Origin: Candidatus Parvarchaeota archaeon
Lineage (GTDB): Archaea > Nanobdellota > Nanobdellia > CSSed11-243R1
Direction of reading: 5' to 3'
Assembly (NCBI GenBank): GCA_015522785.1
Contig: WALP01000029.1
Coordinates: forward strand, 1-64,000
Length of the DNA: 64,000 nt
Part shown: piece by piece, positions 16,847 through 26,103 of the stretch
Layout of the letters: the number at the start of each line of letters is the position of its first letter
Numbering within the stretch: the stretch's first letter is position 1
Made by a program: the position numbers and the translations under genes
Notes under the pieces: model-generated
The model's input: the letters and a program-made list of their open reading frames with translations, nothing else
Database searches by the model: none
Told to the model about the DNA's origin: nothing

Positions 16847-18889
16847 ATGAACGAGAAAGCAGCTAGTTTTGAAGATGGGGTAATCGAAAAATTCGAAGAA
16901 TTCATTAACAAAAGGTATCTTTCCAATTTAAGCACAGCCCTAAACACGGGCATGCATTCTCTGATTGTGGATTTTACCGAACTTGACAAGTTCGACCCCG
17001 AGCTCACAGATTTTCTCATTGAACAACCCGAAGATGCTATAAAATTATTCCAGTCAGCACTCAAAAGAATCGAAATGGTTCCTGAAGATGAAGAATTAAA
17101 CATCAGGTTCTCAAACATTCCCGAGAGCAAAAGAATTCTCATAAGAGATATACGAAGCAAACATATAGATAAAATGGTTTCAATTGAAGGACTCATAAGA
17201 CAGGCATCAGATGTTAGGCCTGTCTCAAGAATTATAACCTTTGAATGTCCTGCATGCGGAACTAAAATTGATATGCCCCAATCCGGAACGACAATCAAAG
17301 AACCAACAGTTTGTGTGAATTGTGGAAGACGTGGAAAGTTCAAATTAGTCGATAAAACATTAGTTGACACACAAAGAATTGTTTTAGAAGAATCACCTGA
17401 ACAACTTGCAAGCGATGCTCAGCCAAGAAGAATGAGCATTTTCTTAACTGACGATTTGGTGGACCCAAAAATTGAAAAGAAAACTGTCCCAGGTAGTAGA
17501 GTTATAATTACGGGTATCGTAAAAGAAATACCAATTGTGGATAGGGGAACAAAAAGCACGAGATTTGATTTGATAATAAATGCAAACAACATTGAGCCTT
17601 CCGAAAAAGAATTTGACGAGATAGAACTCACACCAGAAGACAAAAAAATAATAGAAGACATGTCAAAGGATCCCTTGATAAATAAAAAATTGATAAACTC
17701 AATAGCCCCAAGCATTTATGGATATGAAACCATCAAAGAAGCAATTGTTCTGCAATTGTTTGGTGGGATAAGGACAAAAAGGCCTGACGAAACGAATGTT
17801 AGAGGAGATATACACATTTTATTAGTCGGAGACCCTGGTGTAGCTAAGTCACAATTGTTGAAATATGTCTCAGCTGTGGCACCAAAGGCTAGATACGTAT
17901 CAGGAAAAGGCGCAAGCGGCGCGGGATTAACTGCATCCGTAGTCAAAGATGAATTCTTAAAAGGATGGTCCCTTGAAGCAGGAGCTATTGTCCTCGCGAA
18001 CAAAGGTATTTGCTGTATAGACGAAATTGACAAGATGGAAAAGGAAGATAGGGTTGCAATGCACGAAGCGATGGAACAACAAACAATCACAATCGCAAAG
18101 GCAAATATACACTCAACCCTAAGAGCAGAAACGACAATTCTCGCGGCGGCAAACCCAAAGTTCGGAAGGTTCGACCCTTACAGGCCCATCGCGGACCAAA
18201 TTGACATGCCACCAACCTTGATTTCAAGATTTGATTTAATATTCCCAATTAGAGATATCCCTGACAAAGATAGAGACAGCAAACTTGCAGAACATATACT
18301 TTCATCATTCAGAAAACCCGAGAAATTAGTTCCGGAAATATCCCCTGAATTAATGAGAAAATATATCGCATACGCGAAGAGGTACATACATCCAAAACTT
18401 TCTAAAGAAGCATCTGATGAAATAAAATCCTTTTTCGTTGGACTCCGTTCTCAAAAGAGTAGAGGTGATGAGGAACTTAAACCAATCCCAATATCGGCAA
18501 GACAACTTGAAGCTATGGTAAGATTATCACAGGCATCCGCCAAAATTAGACTCAGTAATATAGTGGAAGGAAAAGATGCGAGAAGAGGAATTAGAATTAT
18601 GAAATACTGTCTAAACAAAGTGGGGATGGATACAGAGACAGGAGAATTAGATATTGATAGAATTGCTACAGGTATATCCACTTCCCAAAGAAATAAGATA
18701 ATGACTGTGAGAAACATAATCAGAGAATTAGAGTCGAGATACGGCGCCAATGTTCCTCTAGCAGATGTCATCGATGCGGCAAAATCAAAAGGAATAGATG
18801 AATCCCGTATAGAAGAGATTATTGAAAAGATGAAAAGAAGCGGCGAACTTTTCGAACCAAAGCACGGCGTAATAAGACGCATGCCCTAA
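16847..18889 (+). CDS. mcm: Replicative DNA helicase MCM
   Basis: The 680-residue product unwinds DNA as a hexamer ahead of the replication fork. The N-terminal OB region contains a zinc site (CPACGTKI and CVNCGRRG). The AAA+ core has Walker A G-D-P-G-V-A-K-S, Walker B GICCIDEIDKM and the arginine finger TLISRFDLIFPI. The C-terminal end folds as a winged helix (VPLADVIDAAKSKGIDESRI, then GELFEPKHGVIRRM). The GELFEP wing is also present in the RPA-like protein at 26.1-26.8 kb. The ATG at 16847 follows GGGGTATTG, and a TTG six bases earlier is a weaker alternative. Confidence 0.98.
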   Translation: MNEKAASFEDGVIEKFEEFINKRYLSNLSTALNTGMHSLIVDFTELDKFDPELTDFLIEQPEDAIKLFQSALKRIEMVPEDEELNIRFSNIPESKRILIRDIRSKHIDKMVSIEGLIRQASDVRPVSRIITFECPACGTKIDMPQSGTTIKEPTVCVNCGRRGKFKLVDKTLVDTQRIVLEESPEQLASDAQPRRMSIFLTDDLVDPKIEKKTVPGSRVIITGIVKEIPIVDRGTKSTRFDLIINANNIEPSEKEFDEIELTPEDKKIIEDMSKDPLINKKLINSIAPSIYGYETIKEAIVLQLFGGIRTKRPDETNVRGDIHILLVGDPGVAKSQLLKYVSAVAPKARYVSGKGASGAGLTASVVKDEFLKGWSLEAGAIVLANKGICCIDEIDKMEKEDRVAMHEAMEQQTITIAKANIHSTLRAETTILAAANPKFGRFDPYRPIADQIDMPPTLISRFDLIFPIRDIPDKDRDSKLAEHILSSFRKPEKLVPEISPELMRKYIAYAKRYIHPKLSKEASDEIKSFFVGLRSQKSRGDEELKPIPISARQLEAMVRLSQASAKIRLSNIVEGKDARRGIRIMKYCLNKVGMDTETGELDIDRIATGISTSQRNKIMTVRNIIRELESRYGANVPLADVIDAAKSKGIDESRIEEIIEKMKRSGELFEPKHGVIRRMP

Positions 18890-18893
18890 CCCA

Positions 18894-18930
18894 CCTTCTC
18901 TTTAGAAAAGAGAAGTTGGACCAAGAGAAA
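18894..18930 (+). repeat. Intron-like three-arm element in the mcm-glyA spacer
   Basis: The spacer contains CCTTCTCTTTAG, then AAAAGAGAAG, then TTGGACCAAGAGAAA. The first arm can pair with either of the two purine arms. The same arm order and the ACCAA junction occur in the introns of tRNA-Ile, tRNA-Glu and tRNA-Ala and in the rRNA trailers. Here it lies in the leader of glyA and ends seven bases before its start codon. Confidence 0.55.
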
Positions 18931-18936
18931 TGTGAT

Positions 18937-20250
18937 ATGATGAGTGAAAATATTCCATACGATGCAATTGAAAAAAAAGATTCTGAGATTTTCAAGTACT
19001 TAAATCTTGAAGTTGAAAGACAAAAGGAAGTTCTCAACATGATTCCTTCCGAGAATTATGTCTCAAAGGCTGTGCTTGAAGCCAGCGGAAGTATCCTAAC
19101 AAACAAATACGCTGAAGGTTATCCAGGAAAAAGATATTACCAGGGCATGTCAAATGTCGACGAGATTGAAAAGATTGCAATCGAAAGGGCGAAAAAACTT
19201 TTCGGGGCAGAGCACGCAAATGTCCAGCCATACTCTGGAAGCCCGGCGAACGCGGCAATTTATTACGCTCTTTTGAAACCCGGAGACAAGATAATGGGAA
19301 TGCGACTCGACATGGGCGGACACCTTACGCACGGGCACAACGTCAATTTCTCGGCGCGTTTTTACAAGTCAACACCTTATGTTCTCGACAAGGAAACCCA
19401 AATGCTTGATATGGACGAAATAAGAAAACTTGCAATCAGAGAAAAACCGAAATTGATAATTTCTGGTTATACAGCATATCCGCGAAAAATTCCATTCAAG
19501 GAGTTTCATGAGATAGCTGAAGAAGTCGGCGCGTATTCAATGGCGGACATTTCCCACATATCTGGATTGATTGTCGGAGGCGTTCATCCTTCACCTTTTC
19601 CATTCACGGATGTTGTCATGACAACAACACACAAGACGCTTAGAGGTCCACGCGGGGCAATTATTCTCTCAAAAAAAGAGGACAGACTCGCGAATGTTGA
19701 AGGGCTTGACGAAAAGAAGGCAAAAAGGGCAAAGAATCTCGCCTTGAAAATTGACAGGGCTGTTTTTCCCGGACTGCAGGGAGGACCACACATGAACGTA
19801 ATCGCCGCGAAGGCAGTAGCCTTTGAGGAGGCAATGACGCCGGAGTTCAAGGATTACGCGAAACAGGTTGTAACAAACGCAAAAGTGCTTGCGGAAACTC
19901 TTCTTGACAACGGCGTAAAACTTGTTACTGGCGGAACTGACAACCATTTGATTTTAATTGACTTGACACCTATTGGCGTCGGGATTGGAAAGGAAGTCGC
20001 TGTCGCCCTTGAAAACGCGGGCATAGTCGCGAACATGAACACAATTCCATACGACCCGTCAACGCCGTTCAAGCCGTCGGGATTGAGAATCGGGACTCCG
20101 CTTTTGACAACACGCGGAATGAAAGAGGAAGAAATGCAAATAATCGGCGAGTGGATTTCAAGAATAATCCTCAACAGAAAAGACGCCGCGCTCCAAAAGA
20201 AAACAAAAGAAGAAGTCAAAGCGCTCTGCGAGAAATTTCCTTTTTACTAA
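18937..20250 (+). CDS. glyA: Serine hydroxymethyltransferase
   Basis: This PLP enzyme interconverts serine and glycine while passing a one-carbon unit to a folate or tetrahydromethanopterin carrier. Clear motifs are NMIPSENYVSKAVLEA at the N-terminus, GYPGKRYYQG, the PLP-binding segment DISHISGLIVGG, and the active-site Lys in MTTTHKTLRGPRGA. FPGLQGGPHMNVIAAKAV and PSGLRIGTPLLTTRG follow. About 438 residues, close to the normal length. ATG codons at 18937 and 18940 both follow GTGAT; the first is taken. The one-carbon unit could supply the ThyX-like enzyme at 22.9-24.4 kb, which is an inference. Confidence 0.97.
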   Translation: MMSENIPYDAIEKKDSEIFKYLNLEVERQKEVLNMIPSENYVSKAVLEASGSILTNKYAEGYPGKRYYQGMSNVDEIEKIAIERAKKLFGAEHANVQPYSGSPANAAIYYALLKPGDKIMGMRLDMGGHLTHGHNVNFSARFYKSTPYVLDKETQMLDMDEIRKLAIREKPKLIISGYTAYPRKIPFKEFHEIAEEVGAYSMADISHISGLIVGGVHPSPFPFTDVVMTTTHKTLRGPRGAIILSKKEDRLANVEGLDEKKAKRAKNLALKIDRAVFPGLQGGPHMNVIAAKAVAFEEAMTPEFKDYAKQVVTNAKVLAETLLDNGVKLVTGGTDNHLILIDLTPIGVGIGKEVAVALENAGIVANMNTIPYDPSTPFKPSGLRIGTPLLTTRGMKEEEMQIIGEWISRIILNRKDAALQKKTKEEVKALCEKFPFY

Positions 20251-20267
20251 AAATAAAAAAGTTTGAA

Positions 20268-20558
20268 TTACTTTCGCAAATATTCACTCTTCTCTTTCAA
20301 AGCATTGACATATGCTCCAAGGATTTCTTTTGCACCTTCAGATAATCTATATTTGTCATTCTCTATCAAATTCTGTACATACGCTGTAACAAGTGCATAT
20401 GCACCATCTAATTTGATACCTTCAGGTGCATTATCCAACGCTACAACTGCTAATGGGAGAATCTGTAAATCTCTTGGTAGTCCTTTCTCCGAAAGAGCTT
20501 CAACATCCCTCAAAAAATCTGAAAGTTCCTCTTTATTCTTTTCAGTCATATCTATCAC
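20268..20558 (-). CDS. Small helical hypothetical protein
   Basis: The 96-residue product appears almost entirely helical and acidic (KEELSDFLRDVEALSEKG, AYALVTAYVQNLIENDKY, LSEGAKEILGAYVNALKEK). No family is recognised, although the arrangement resembles small archaeal helical proteins of the UPF0147 kind. It is transcribed divergently from the HATPase gene with a 47-base shared promoter region, and its 3' end faces glyA 17 bases away. Confidence 0.6.
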   Translation of the reverse strand: MIDMTEKNKEELSDFLRDVEALSEKGLPRDLQILPLAVVALDNAPEGIKLDGAYALVTAYVQNLIENDKYRLSEGAKEILGAYVNALKEKSEYLRK

Positions 20559-20605
20559 CCTATGCTCACTAAAAAGTAGTAATATTTAAATATTTCGATA
20601 GTTAA

Positions 20606-21223
20606 ATGACAAGTATGGTATTCACAGAAAAATCATTAGAGGAATGTCTTGAAGAAATTGGATTTGATAAAGATAATTTAGTTAAGCGAAGATTATCAGA
20701 TCGTGAAAGAGAGCTATGGAAAATTTCAACAGGAGAATATCCTGGAGAATATAGACTACCTCATTTAATAGACGTTACTTCTCCGCCAATCCGTGGGGAT
20801 ATACACAAACAAATATTAGATGGTGGAAGTTTAGAAATAAACTATTCAGTAAATGTAACATTAGATAGCTATATAAGCGAGCTGAAAGACGTTGACAAGA
20901 TAGCTTTTATCTTTCTAAAAAAGCTACCAAAAAGACCGGACATCTTTTTCTTTTCCGAAGTTTTTACCAACTGCATAGAATGGGGAAATGACAACGAGGG
21001 AAAGCTAGACATCCACATATGGGCCACCAACAAAGGAAGTCTAACTGCGATCACTCAAAAGAACGAATGGGACTATAAGAAGTATATCAGCGATTTCAAA
21101 AATGAAATAGCAAAACCGAAAGGTGGAGGAGCGGGAATGTGGGTAATTGACAAAAGTCCCTATGAAGTTGGATATACAAACAACGGCCGAACCACATACA
21201 TTTTAATAACAAAAAAATGGTAA
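20606..21223 (+). CDS. RsbW-like histidine-kinase-type ATPase domain protein
   Basis: The 205-residue protein has a C-terminal HATPase domain of the anti-sigma-factor/serine-kinase type. The N-box appears as FFFSEVFTNCIEWGNDNEG, the G1/G2 region as PKGGGAGMWVIDKSPYEV, and the final strand as TNNGRTTYILITKKW. A histidine phosphoacceptor domain is absent, so it is not a classical sensor kinase. The first 90 residues are not recognised. It is a single-gene unit with a TATA-like ATATTTAAATATTT upstream. Its client in an organism without sigma factors is unknown. Confidence 0.75.
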   Translation: MTSMVFTEKSLEECLEEIGFDKDNLVKRRLSDRERELWKISTGEYPGEYRLPHLIDVTSPPIRGDIHKQILDGGSLEINYSVNVTLDSYISELKDVDKIAFIFLKKLPKRPDIFFFSEVFTNCIEWGNDNEGKLDIHIWATNKGSLTAITQKNEWDYKKYISDFKNEIAKPKGGGAGMWVIDKSPYEVGYTNNGRTTYILITKKW

Positions 21224-21320
21224 AATGAAATACAGACTCATCGAAAAATCAATATAATAATATTTTAGTTAGAAAAAACCTATTTATTCAACAATCACAT
21301 CAAACTTCTACTTCATCTAT

Positions 21321-22781
21321 TTACATATTAAATCCCTTATATGCATTAACTTTCCAAATGGATTTATACTCTCCATCATTGACTTCTTCGGGAAGCATAT
21401 CTGCGATTGCAAAAATCGGCTTCTTTTCCCCAACAATATAGTTTATGTCCTCAATCTCTTCCGGCGACATAATAACATCAACCATAACAGTTCCATCCTT
21501 AGGTAAGTTAGAGGATGTCTTTCTTGGATTGTAAAGATGGATGTCTTTGCCAAGATTCTTTGAGATGGTATATCCAAGTGGAATTATGTTATTAGTTGCT
21601 CCTACTTTTTCCATTAAAATTGGTGTTGCACCTATATCTTTTAATCCATTTTCAAGATTTTTCAAAAATAATTTATTCTGTGGATTGGATGTAACTGAAT
21701 GTGGAATGTCTATCGAGATTGGAGAATTTCCATAAGGAGTCACAAATAAACCTCTAAAATCACTTAGCCCCATAAACAAACCATTAACTGTTGATGAATT
21801 AAAATAGTTGAGGACAAAGCTTTCTCTTAATGTTTCGACAAACTGTCTTAGTTTGTTTGACATCTCCTCTGGAATTTGTTCTTCATCTTTATTATAAACT
21901 ATATCTTTTTTTTCTTCAACAAGCTCATTTAATTTTTTGTATTCATTTTCAGGAATATTCTGATACAAAAAGTCGTAATGCAAGTAGTAAAACAATGCAG
22001 TACCAAAAGATTCAACCCCACGGGATCTTGCTTTCTGTAGATTGTAAATATTTTTTGTAAGCTGATATCTCTCACTCTGAGCATATTCAATTTCAACTTT
22101 TCTCATATCTTTTTCAAAATTCTCTTGCAATGAATTGTTCTTCCAATCAACAAACACAGCATCTACATTATTAGGATGAATTTCTTGGTATATTAATTCG
22201 CTAAAAGCGTATTCTGGACCCGATTCAAAATTGTCAACCACAAATAATGTTTTTTTAGAGTGGCCCATTTTACCATTTTTAGAGTATCTATATAATAAAT
22301 GCCTTGGACTGCGAATCACAAAATTTTTTGACTCGCTTTGATTGACAAGCTCGGATAAAAACACAAGAGAACTAAGTCCTTCTTTACGCGGCTCCAAGAG
22401 AACGACTTGCTCAAATTTGTTTTCATTTATGTAATCCAACAATTCAGAAAATATTTTGTCCATGTTTTCTTTTTTCCCAATTTCCTGCGATGGAACAAAA
22501 CTAAAAGAATTGTATTCATCTACCAACTCATCTATAAATTTGCCATCAAATGGCGGCATGAGGAGATAGTCTTTAACGCCTTTAACTAACCTACTCATCT
22601 TCTCTTTATTCATATAACCTCCCGTAGAATTATACAACAGATATTCCAAAATTAACCCGTCAAAAAGATAATTAATATCTTTTGAATTTAAATTTTCATT
22701 ATTCATGGATTCTAAGAAATCTTTTTTAATCGTTGAAATCGCTTTAACAGCCCCATCTAGATTATTATCAGACAATTTCAT
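21321..22781 (-). CDS. Unknown 486-residue protein, possibly with PRTase-like segments
   Basis: The N-terminal 110 residues are helical and acidic. Two later segments look like remote phosphoribosyltransferase folds: FEQVVLLEPRKEGLSSLVFL then KKTLFVVDNFESGPEYAFSEL, and ATPILMEKVGATNNIIPLGY then DGTVMVDVIMSPEEIEDINY. In both, a hydrophobic strand is followed by an acidic turn in the position of the PRPP loop. This resemblance is weak and no catalytic residues can be proven. The gene stands alone, about 100 bases from its convergent neighbour, and is relatively AT-rich. Confidence 0.5.
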   Translation of the reverse strand: MKLSDNNLDGAVKAISTIKKDFLESMNNENLNSKDINYLFDGLILEYLLYNSTGGYMNKEKMSRLVKGVKDYLLMPPFDGKFIDELVDEYNSFSFVPSQEIGKKENMDKIFSELLDYINENKFEQVVLLEPRKEGLSSLVFLSELVNQSESKNFVIRSPRHLLYRYSKNGKMGHSKKTLFVVDNFESGPEYAFSELIYQEIHPNNVDAVFVDWKNNSLQENFEKDMRKVEIEYAQSERYQLTKNIYNLQKARSRGVESFGTALFYYLHYDFLYQNIPENEYKKLNELVEEKKDIVYNKDEEQIPEEMSNKLRQFVETLRESFVLNYFNSSTVNGLFMGLSDFRGLFVTPYGNSPISIDIPHSVTSNPQNKLFLKNLENGLKDIGATPILMEKVGATNNIIPLGYTISKNLGKDIHLYNPRKTSSNLPKDGTVMVDVIMSPEEIEDINYIVGEKKPIFAIADMLPEEVNDGEYKSIWKVNAYKGFNM

Positions 22782-22852
22782 TATACCACCTCACAAGTTA
22801 AACTACACAATCTAATAAAAACTTTTTGTAATTCAAGAGTGTAAAAAATAGT

Positions 22853-24415
22853 TTAAATCAACCCCTTCTTGATTTTTTCCTCGAGGCGCAATTCCGCTTT
22901 TAGTCTGCCGAGCTCGTCGTCGCTCATGTTGCAAACCATGTATTTAGTCAAAAGCGGAAACTTTTCTTTCATTATTATGTACATCTGCCGCACTATGTTC
23001 CTGTATGACTCATGCGCCTGCGGCGTCGTCCTTATCTTGACCAAATGGTACATCTCTCTCAAGTTTGCAGTCATCAAGTATCTTTTCTTAAACGCCAGCG
23101 GAACAATATACTGTGCTTCGTAAGGATACTTTTCGTAAATTTTTCTGAAAAGCTTGTCCGCCTTCTGCATTATCTTGTCAAACTCTTCCTTAAATCCGGC
23201 TTCAACTATGTCTTTTGGAATCGAATATCCGTTAAAAGTTGTAGTCATCTGCGGCGTCTGAGTGCAGATTCTGTGTCTCTGCAAGTCCCTGAACGCGCCA
23301 TAATCCATTAAGATATCCCAAGTGAAATAAACATGCTCAAGCTCGCGCATGGGCCAGTCGTGCGGACCCATCTTTTCCAAATAGCTATCAAATACTTTTT
23401 CTTTCTCTTTTTTTGGCATCTCTTTAACTTTATTTAAAACTTTTTCCATTGGCGCGTTTGAATACTTGTAAATAATCGCTGCAACAACTAAATCGTCAAT
23501 GTCTTCCGAATGAGAAATCAAATTGACGGGTGTGCCACTCTCTTTTTCAAAATTATATTCTTTGACAAGCTCGCGCATATTGCTGTTGGTTTCAGATAGG
23601 TAATCATCTCTGTCGGCGTACTTCAAAAGGGATGGCAAAACCTTTTTTCCTTCCTCTCTAAGCATCTTTCCAATAACCTGCATCTTGTTTATCGGATGCG
23701 AAAGCAACTTCTTTATGCCGTGGGCGAGTTCCCTAGCGTTGACTGTCCACCCCAAGCTCGTCATTGTCGCGGCAGGCAGGACATATCTAACAGCGTCAAA
23801 CCTTCTGGCGGCGCACGCGCGCTCCCACGCTTTCTCTAATTGTCCCTCAGCAAGAGGCGCCGTCTTCTTCACATATTCCAAGACTGGCTCCTGGAGCTTT
23901 TCATAAAAGTCAAACAGCTCGTTAATCATATTCTCGACTTCCTCGCCGAACTCAGAATTTTTTAATTTTTCATCTATATAAAAAGAGTTCCTGTTGAAGT
24001 GAACATATCTTGTTGACTTTTCTATGAAGGATGAAAGGCGGTTGTCCTCAATTACCTTTGTCGCTAAAATACTTACTCCCTCCAGCCCTATTCCGACGAC
24101 TGCGCCTTCCGCGACTGAGGCGTGCCCATATCCGAGAACCCACTTGTCCATGAATTTAATTGCCTTGTTTATGGCATTGTCAATTCTTATCTGTGATTCT
24201 TTGTTCTTAAGGACTTCGACAAGCTGATTGAAATTTTCCTCATCCTGTTTCAAAAGTTCCAAAAAGTTCTGCCTTAATCCTTTTTTGGAACGGGAATACA
24301 TTGCCTGCATCAAAGCCCAAACTTCCGGGTGCATATTTTTCACAAAGAAGACGGGTTTGTCAAGATTTGTGAAGAAATGATTCAAAACAATTTTTTCGTC
24401 ATCAGTATAATCCAA
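22853..24415 (-). CDS. ThyX-like protein with two tandem halves (FAD-dependent thymidylate synthase family)
   Basis: The product of about 520 residues is twice the length of a normal ThyX subunit. The first half has GYGHASVAEGAVVGIGLEG and the ThyX-type signature DNRLSSFIEKSTRYVHF. The second half repeats the pattern with DYGAFRDLQRHRICTQTPQ and LKxREMYHLVKIRT-like NLREMYHLVKIRTTPQAH. Canonical ThyX motifs (RHRxxSxxxxSxRY) are split between the halves. Related long forms exist in other archaea. TTG at 24415 is chosen because GGGGTGGT precedes it; GTG 24424 or ATG 24445 are alternatives. The promoter overlaps that of the divergent membrane protein. Confidence 0.8.
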   Translation of the reverse strand: MDYTDDEKIVLNHFFTNLDKPVFFVKNMHPEVWALMQAMYSRSKKGLRQNFLELLKQDEENFNQLVEVLKNKESQIRIDNAINKAIKFMDKWVLGYGHASVAEGAVVGIGLEGVSILATKVIEDNRLSSFIEKSTRYVHFNRNSFYIDEKLKNSEFGEEVENMINELFDFYEKLQEPVLEYVKKTAPLAEGQLEKAWERACAARRFDAVRYVLPAATMTSLGWTVNARELAHGIKKLLSHPINKMQVIGKMLREEGKKVLPSLLKYADRDDYLSETNSNMRELVKEYNFEKESGTPVNLISHSEDIDDLVVAAIIYKYSNAPMEKVLNKVKEMPKKEKEKVFDSYLEKMGPHDWPMRELEHVYFTWDILMDYGAFRDLQRHRICTQTPQMTTTFNGYSIPKDIVEAGFKEEFDKIMQKADKLFRKIYEKYPYEAQYIVPLAFKKRYLMTANLREMYHLVKIRTTPQAHESYRNIVRQMYIIMKEKFPLLTKYMVCNMSDDELGRLKAELRLEEKIKKGLI

Positions 24416-24460
24416 AATTACCACCCCAAAACTTAAAACATGCAACTTAAATAAAAAGTT

Positions 24461-25003
24461 ATGGGTGACGACTGGTTCGAAAAACTTTCAAAAGAATTTA
24501 ATCCGAAGCACCTTGTTGTAATCCCATTAGTCACAATTCCCACATTAATGTTCACAAAAACGATGATAATCCTACTCCTTTTCACAGCCACATTCGCGGC
24601 AAGTTACTTCGGAAGGAAAACAAAACTTAAAAAATTTGGATTGGAATTGGCGACGTTTACCACAATCATAACAGGGATGACATTCGGGGTAATTCCCGGA
24701 TTGCTTGCTGGTGTTTTAACAATCTTGTTCCACGACTTGATTACAGGCAGGATAAACTTGTACCTGGCTGTCGTTGTGCCGACGTTCGGCGTAATCGGAG
24801 CGGTCGCGGGGATGTACCCACATGCGAATATTTTCGTTTTGGGAGTCGGGTTGACAATATTTTCCCATCTAATATTCATTATTTTCCAAACTCTACTTTA
24901 CAGGTTTCCCGCAAGATACCTGCCGTACTTTGCGCTAAATGTTGTCTTCAACGCGCTCTTGTTTTACAACATAGCACCGACAGTTCTAAAGTTAATAACT
25001 TAA
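24461..25003 (+). CDS. Multi-helix membrane protein
   Basis: The 180-residue protein has five or six hydrophobic segments, including HLVVIPLVTIPTLMF, TMIILLLFTATFAASYF, the Gly-rich TTIITGMTFGVIPGLLAGVL, LYLAVVVPTFGVIGAVAGM, and FVLGVGLTIFSHLIFIIF. The Gly/Pro-rich third helix and an Asp at HDLITGRI are reminiscent of small transporter-like or ECF S-component-like proteins, but no family is claimed. The ATG lies only 46 bases from the divergent ThyX start, so the two promoters overlap. Confidence 0.65.
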   Translation: MGDDWFEKLSKEFNPKHLVVIPLVTIPTLMFTKTMIILLLFTATFAASYFGRKTKLKKFGLELATFTTIITGMTFGVIPGLLAGVLTILFHDLITGRINLYLAVVVPTFGVIGAVAGMYPHANIFVLGVGLTIFSHLIFIIFQTLLYRFPARYLPYFALNVVFNALLFYNIAPTVLKLIT

Positions 25004-25044
25004 TGGTAGTAAATTTTATAAACAATTAATTGGTTGTGTTCAAC

Positions 25045-26073
25045 ATGGATATATATGACTCATTTATAACATATCTACTTAATAACCGCGATGGGGATCA
25101 TGTGATTTTAGAACGCATTGCAGATGATGTACTTCTGAAAATGCACGACGATGTACTCACGGATAATTCATGTGAAATGTATGTCGATGACATCCTGTCA
25201 AGTGGTTTTAGAGAAAGTGAGTTGCCAAAGATAACTAAAGCAATATCCTATCTCGTCAAAGATAAAGAACTCCGAGATGCAATTCTTGATTATGTTGTAG
25301 AAGGAGAATATGATGAATACGACTCCTTTGTGGAATATATCCAAAACTTACACAAAATTGTTTCCAACAAAGAGGATATTCCGAATACATTCAGCATCGC
25401 GAAAGACATAGATGAATTTGTTGATAGCGAAGAATTCAAGGAGCTTGAGAAATTAATAGATGATGTGCACTCAAAAGCGAGTATTGAAATTTCTTATCTC
25501 ATCTATAACGACAGTCAAACAGATAACTGTATCAATATAGAGTTAGGATTGGATAGAAAAAGAGTTTATTCAACAGAAAGTACAATGTACAAAACAACAG
25601 ACGGCGACGAGTTAGGGGAGTTTCAATTAGAACTTAGTTATATAGATGATAAAGTGAGATCCAGGATTAAATCATATGATGGGGGATATATCTCTGTTAC
25701 TATCTCTTTCAACGAAGGTGAAAAGGAGTCCACTGTGTCTGTTGAAAGTTACGCTCCAAGATTATTTAGAAAAGGGTTTGTGAAAAAAGGTGAAACACAA
25801 TTCAAAACGGACGGAGCGGAGGAATTAGTTAAAATTCTAAAAAAACGCCATGTCAAGGAATATATAAAATATTGTTCTGACCCATCTACTTGGTCTCCAA
25901 GCATAGCAGAACCTAATGACATTTCAGATTATATTACTGATTTGAGATATCTTGCGGCAATAGCTGAGATAATAGACGAGCACAAAGATGAAAATGGCAA
26001 AGTCAAATTTCCAGAAGACTACGAGAAAGTCAAAGACAAACTCATACAAGCAGGATGGCCAATTCAGCAATAA
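25045..26073 (+). CDS. Acidic hypothetical protein
   Basis: The ATG at 25045 is preferred because a TATA-like AAATTTTATAAAC lies about 25 bases upstream; the longer frame would begin with TTG. The 342-residue product is rich in Asp and Glu, with no signal peptide, membrane helix or recognised motif. The N-terminal 150 residues look helical, and residues 160-250 look like a beta-rich domain (IEISYLIYNDSQTDNCINIE, VSVESYAPRLF). It is monocistronic; RPA-like gene transcription restarts from its own TATA box after it. Confidence 0.6.
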   Translation: MDIYDSFITYLLNNRDGDHVILERIADDVLLKMHDDVLTDNSCEMYVDDILSSGFRESELPKITKAISYLVKDKELRDAILDYVVEGEYDEYDSFVEYIQNLHKIVSNKEDIPNTFSIAKDIDEFVDSEEFKELEKLIDDVHSKASIEISYLIYNDSQTDNCINIELGLDRKRVYSTESTMYKTTDGDELGEFQLELSYIDDKVRSRIKSYDGGYISVTISFNEGEKESTVSVESYAPRLFRKGFVKKGETQFKTDGAEELVKILKKRHVKEYIKYCSDPSTWSPSIAEPNDISDYITDLRYLAAIAEIIDEHKDENGKVKFPEDYEKVKDKLIQAGWPIQQ

Positions 26074-26103
26074 TTTTATAATGCTACTTTTATTTGATTT
26101 TTC

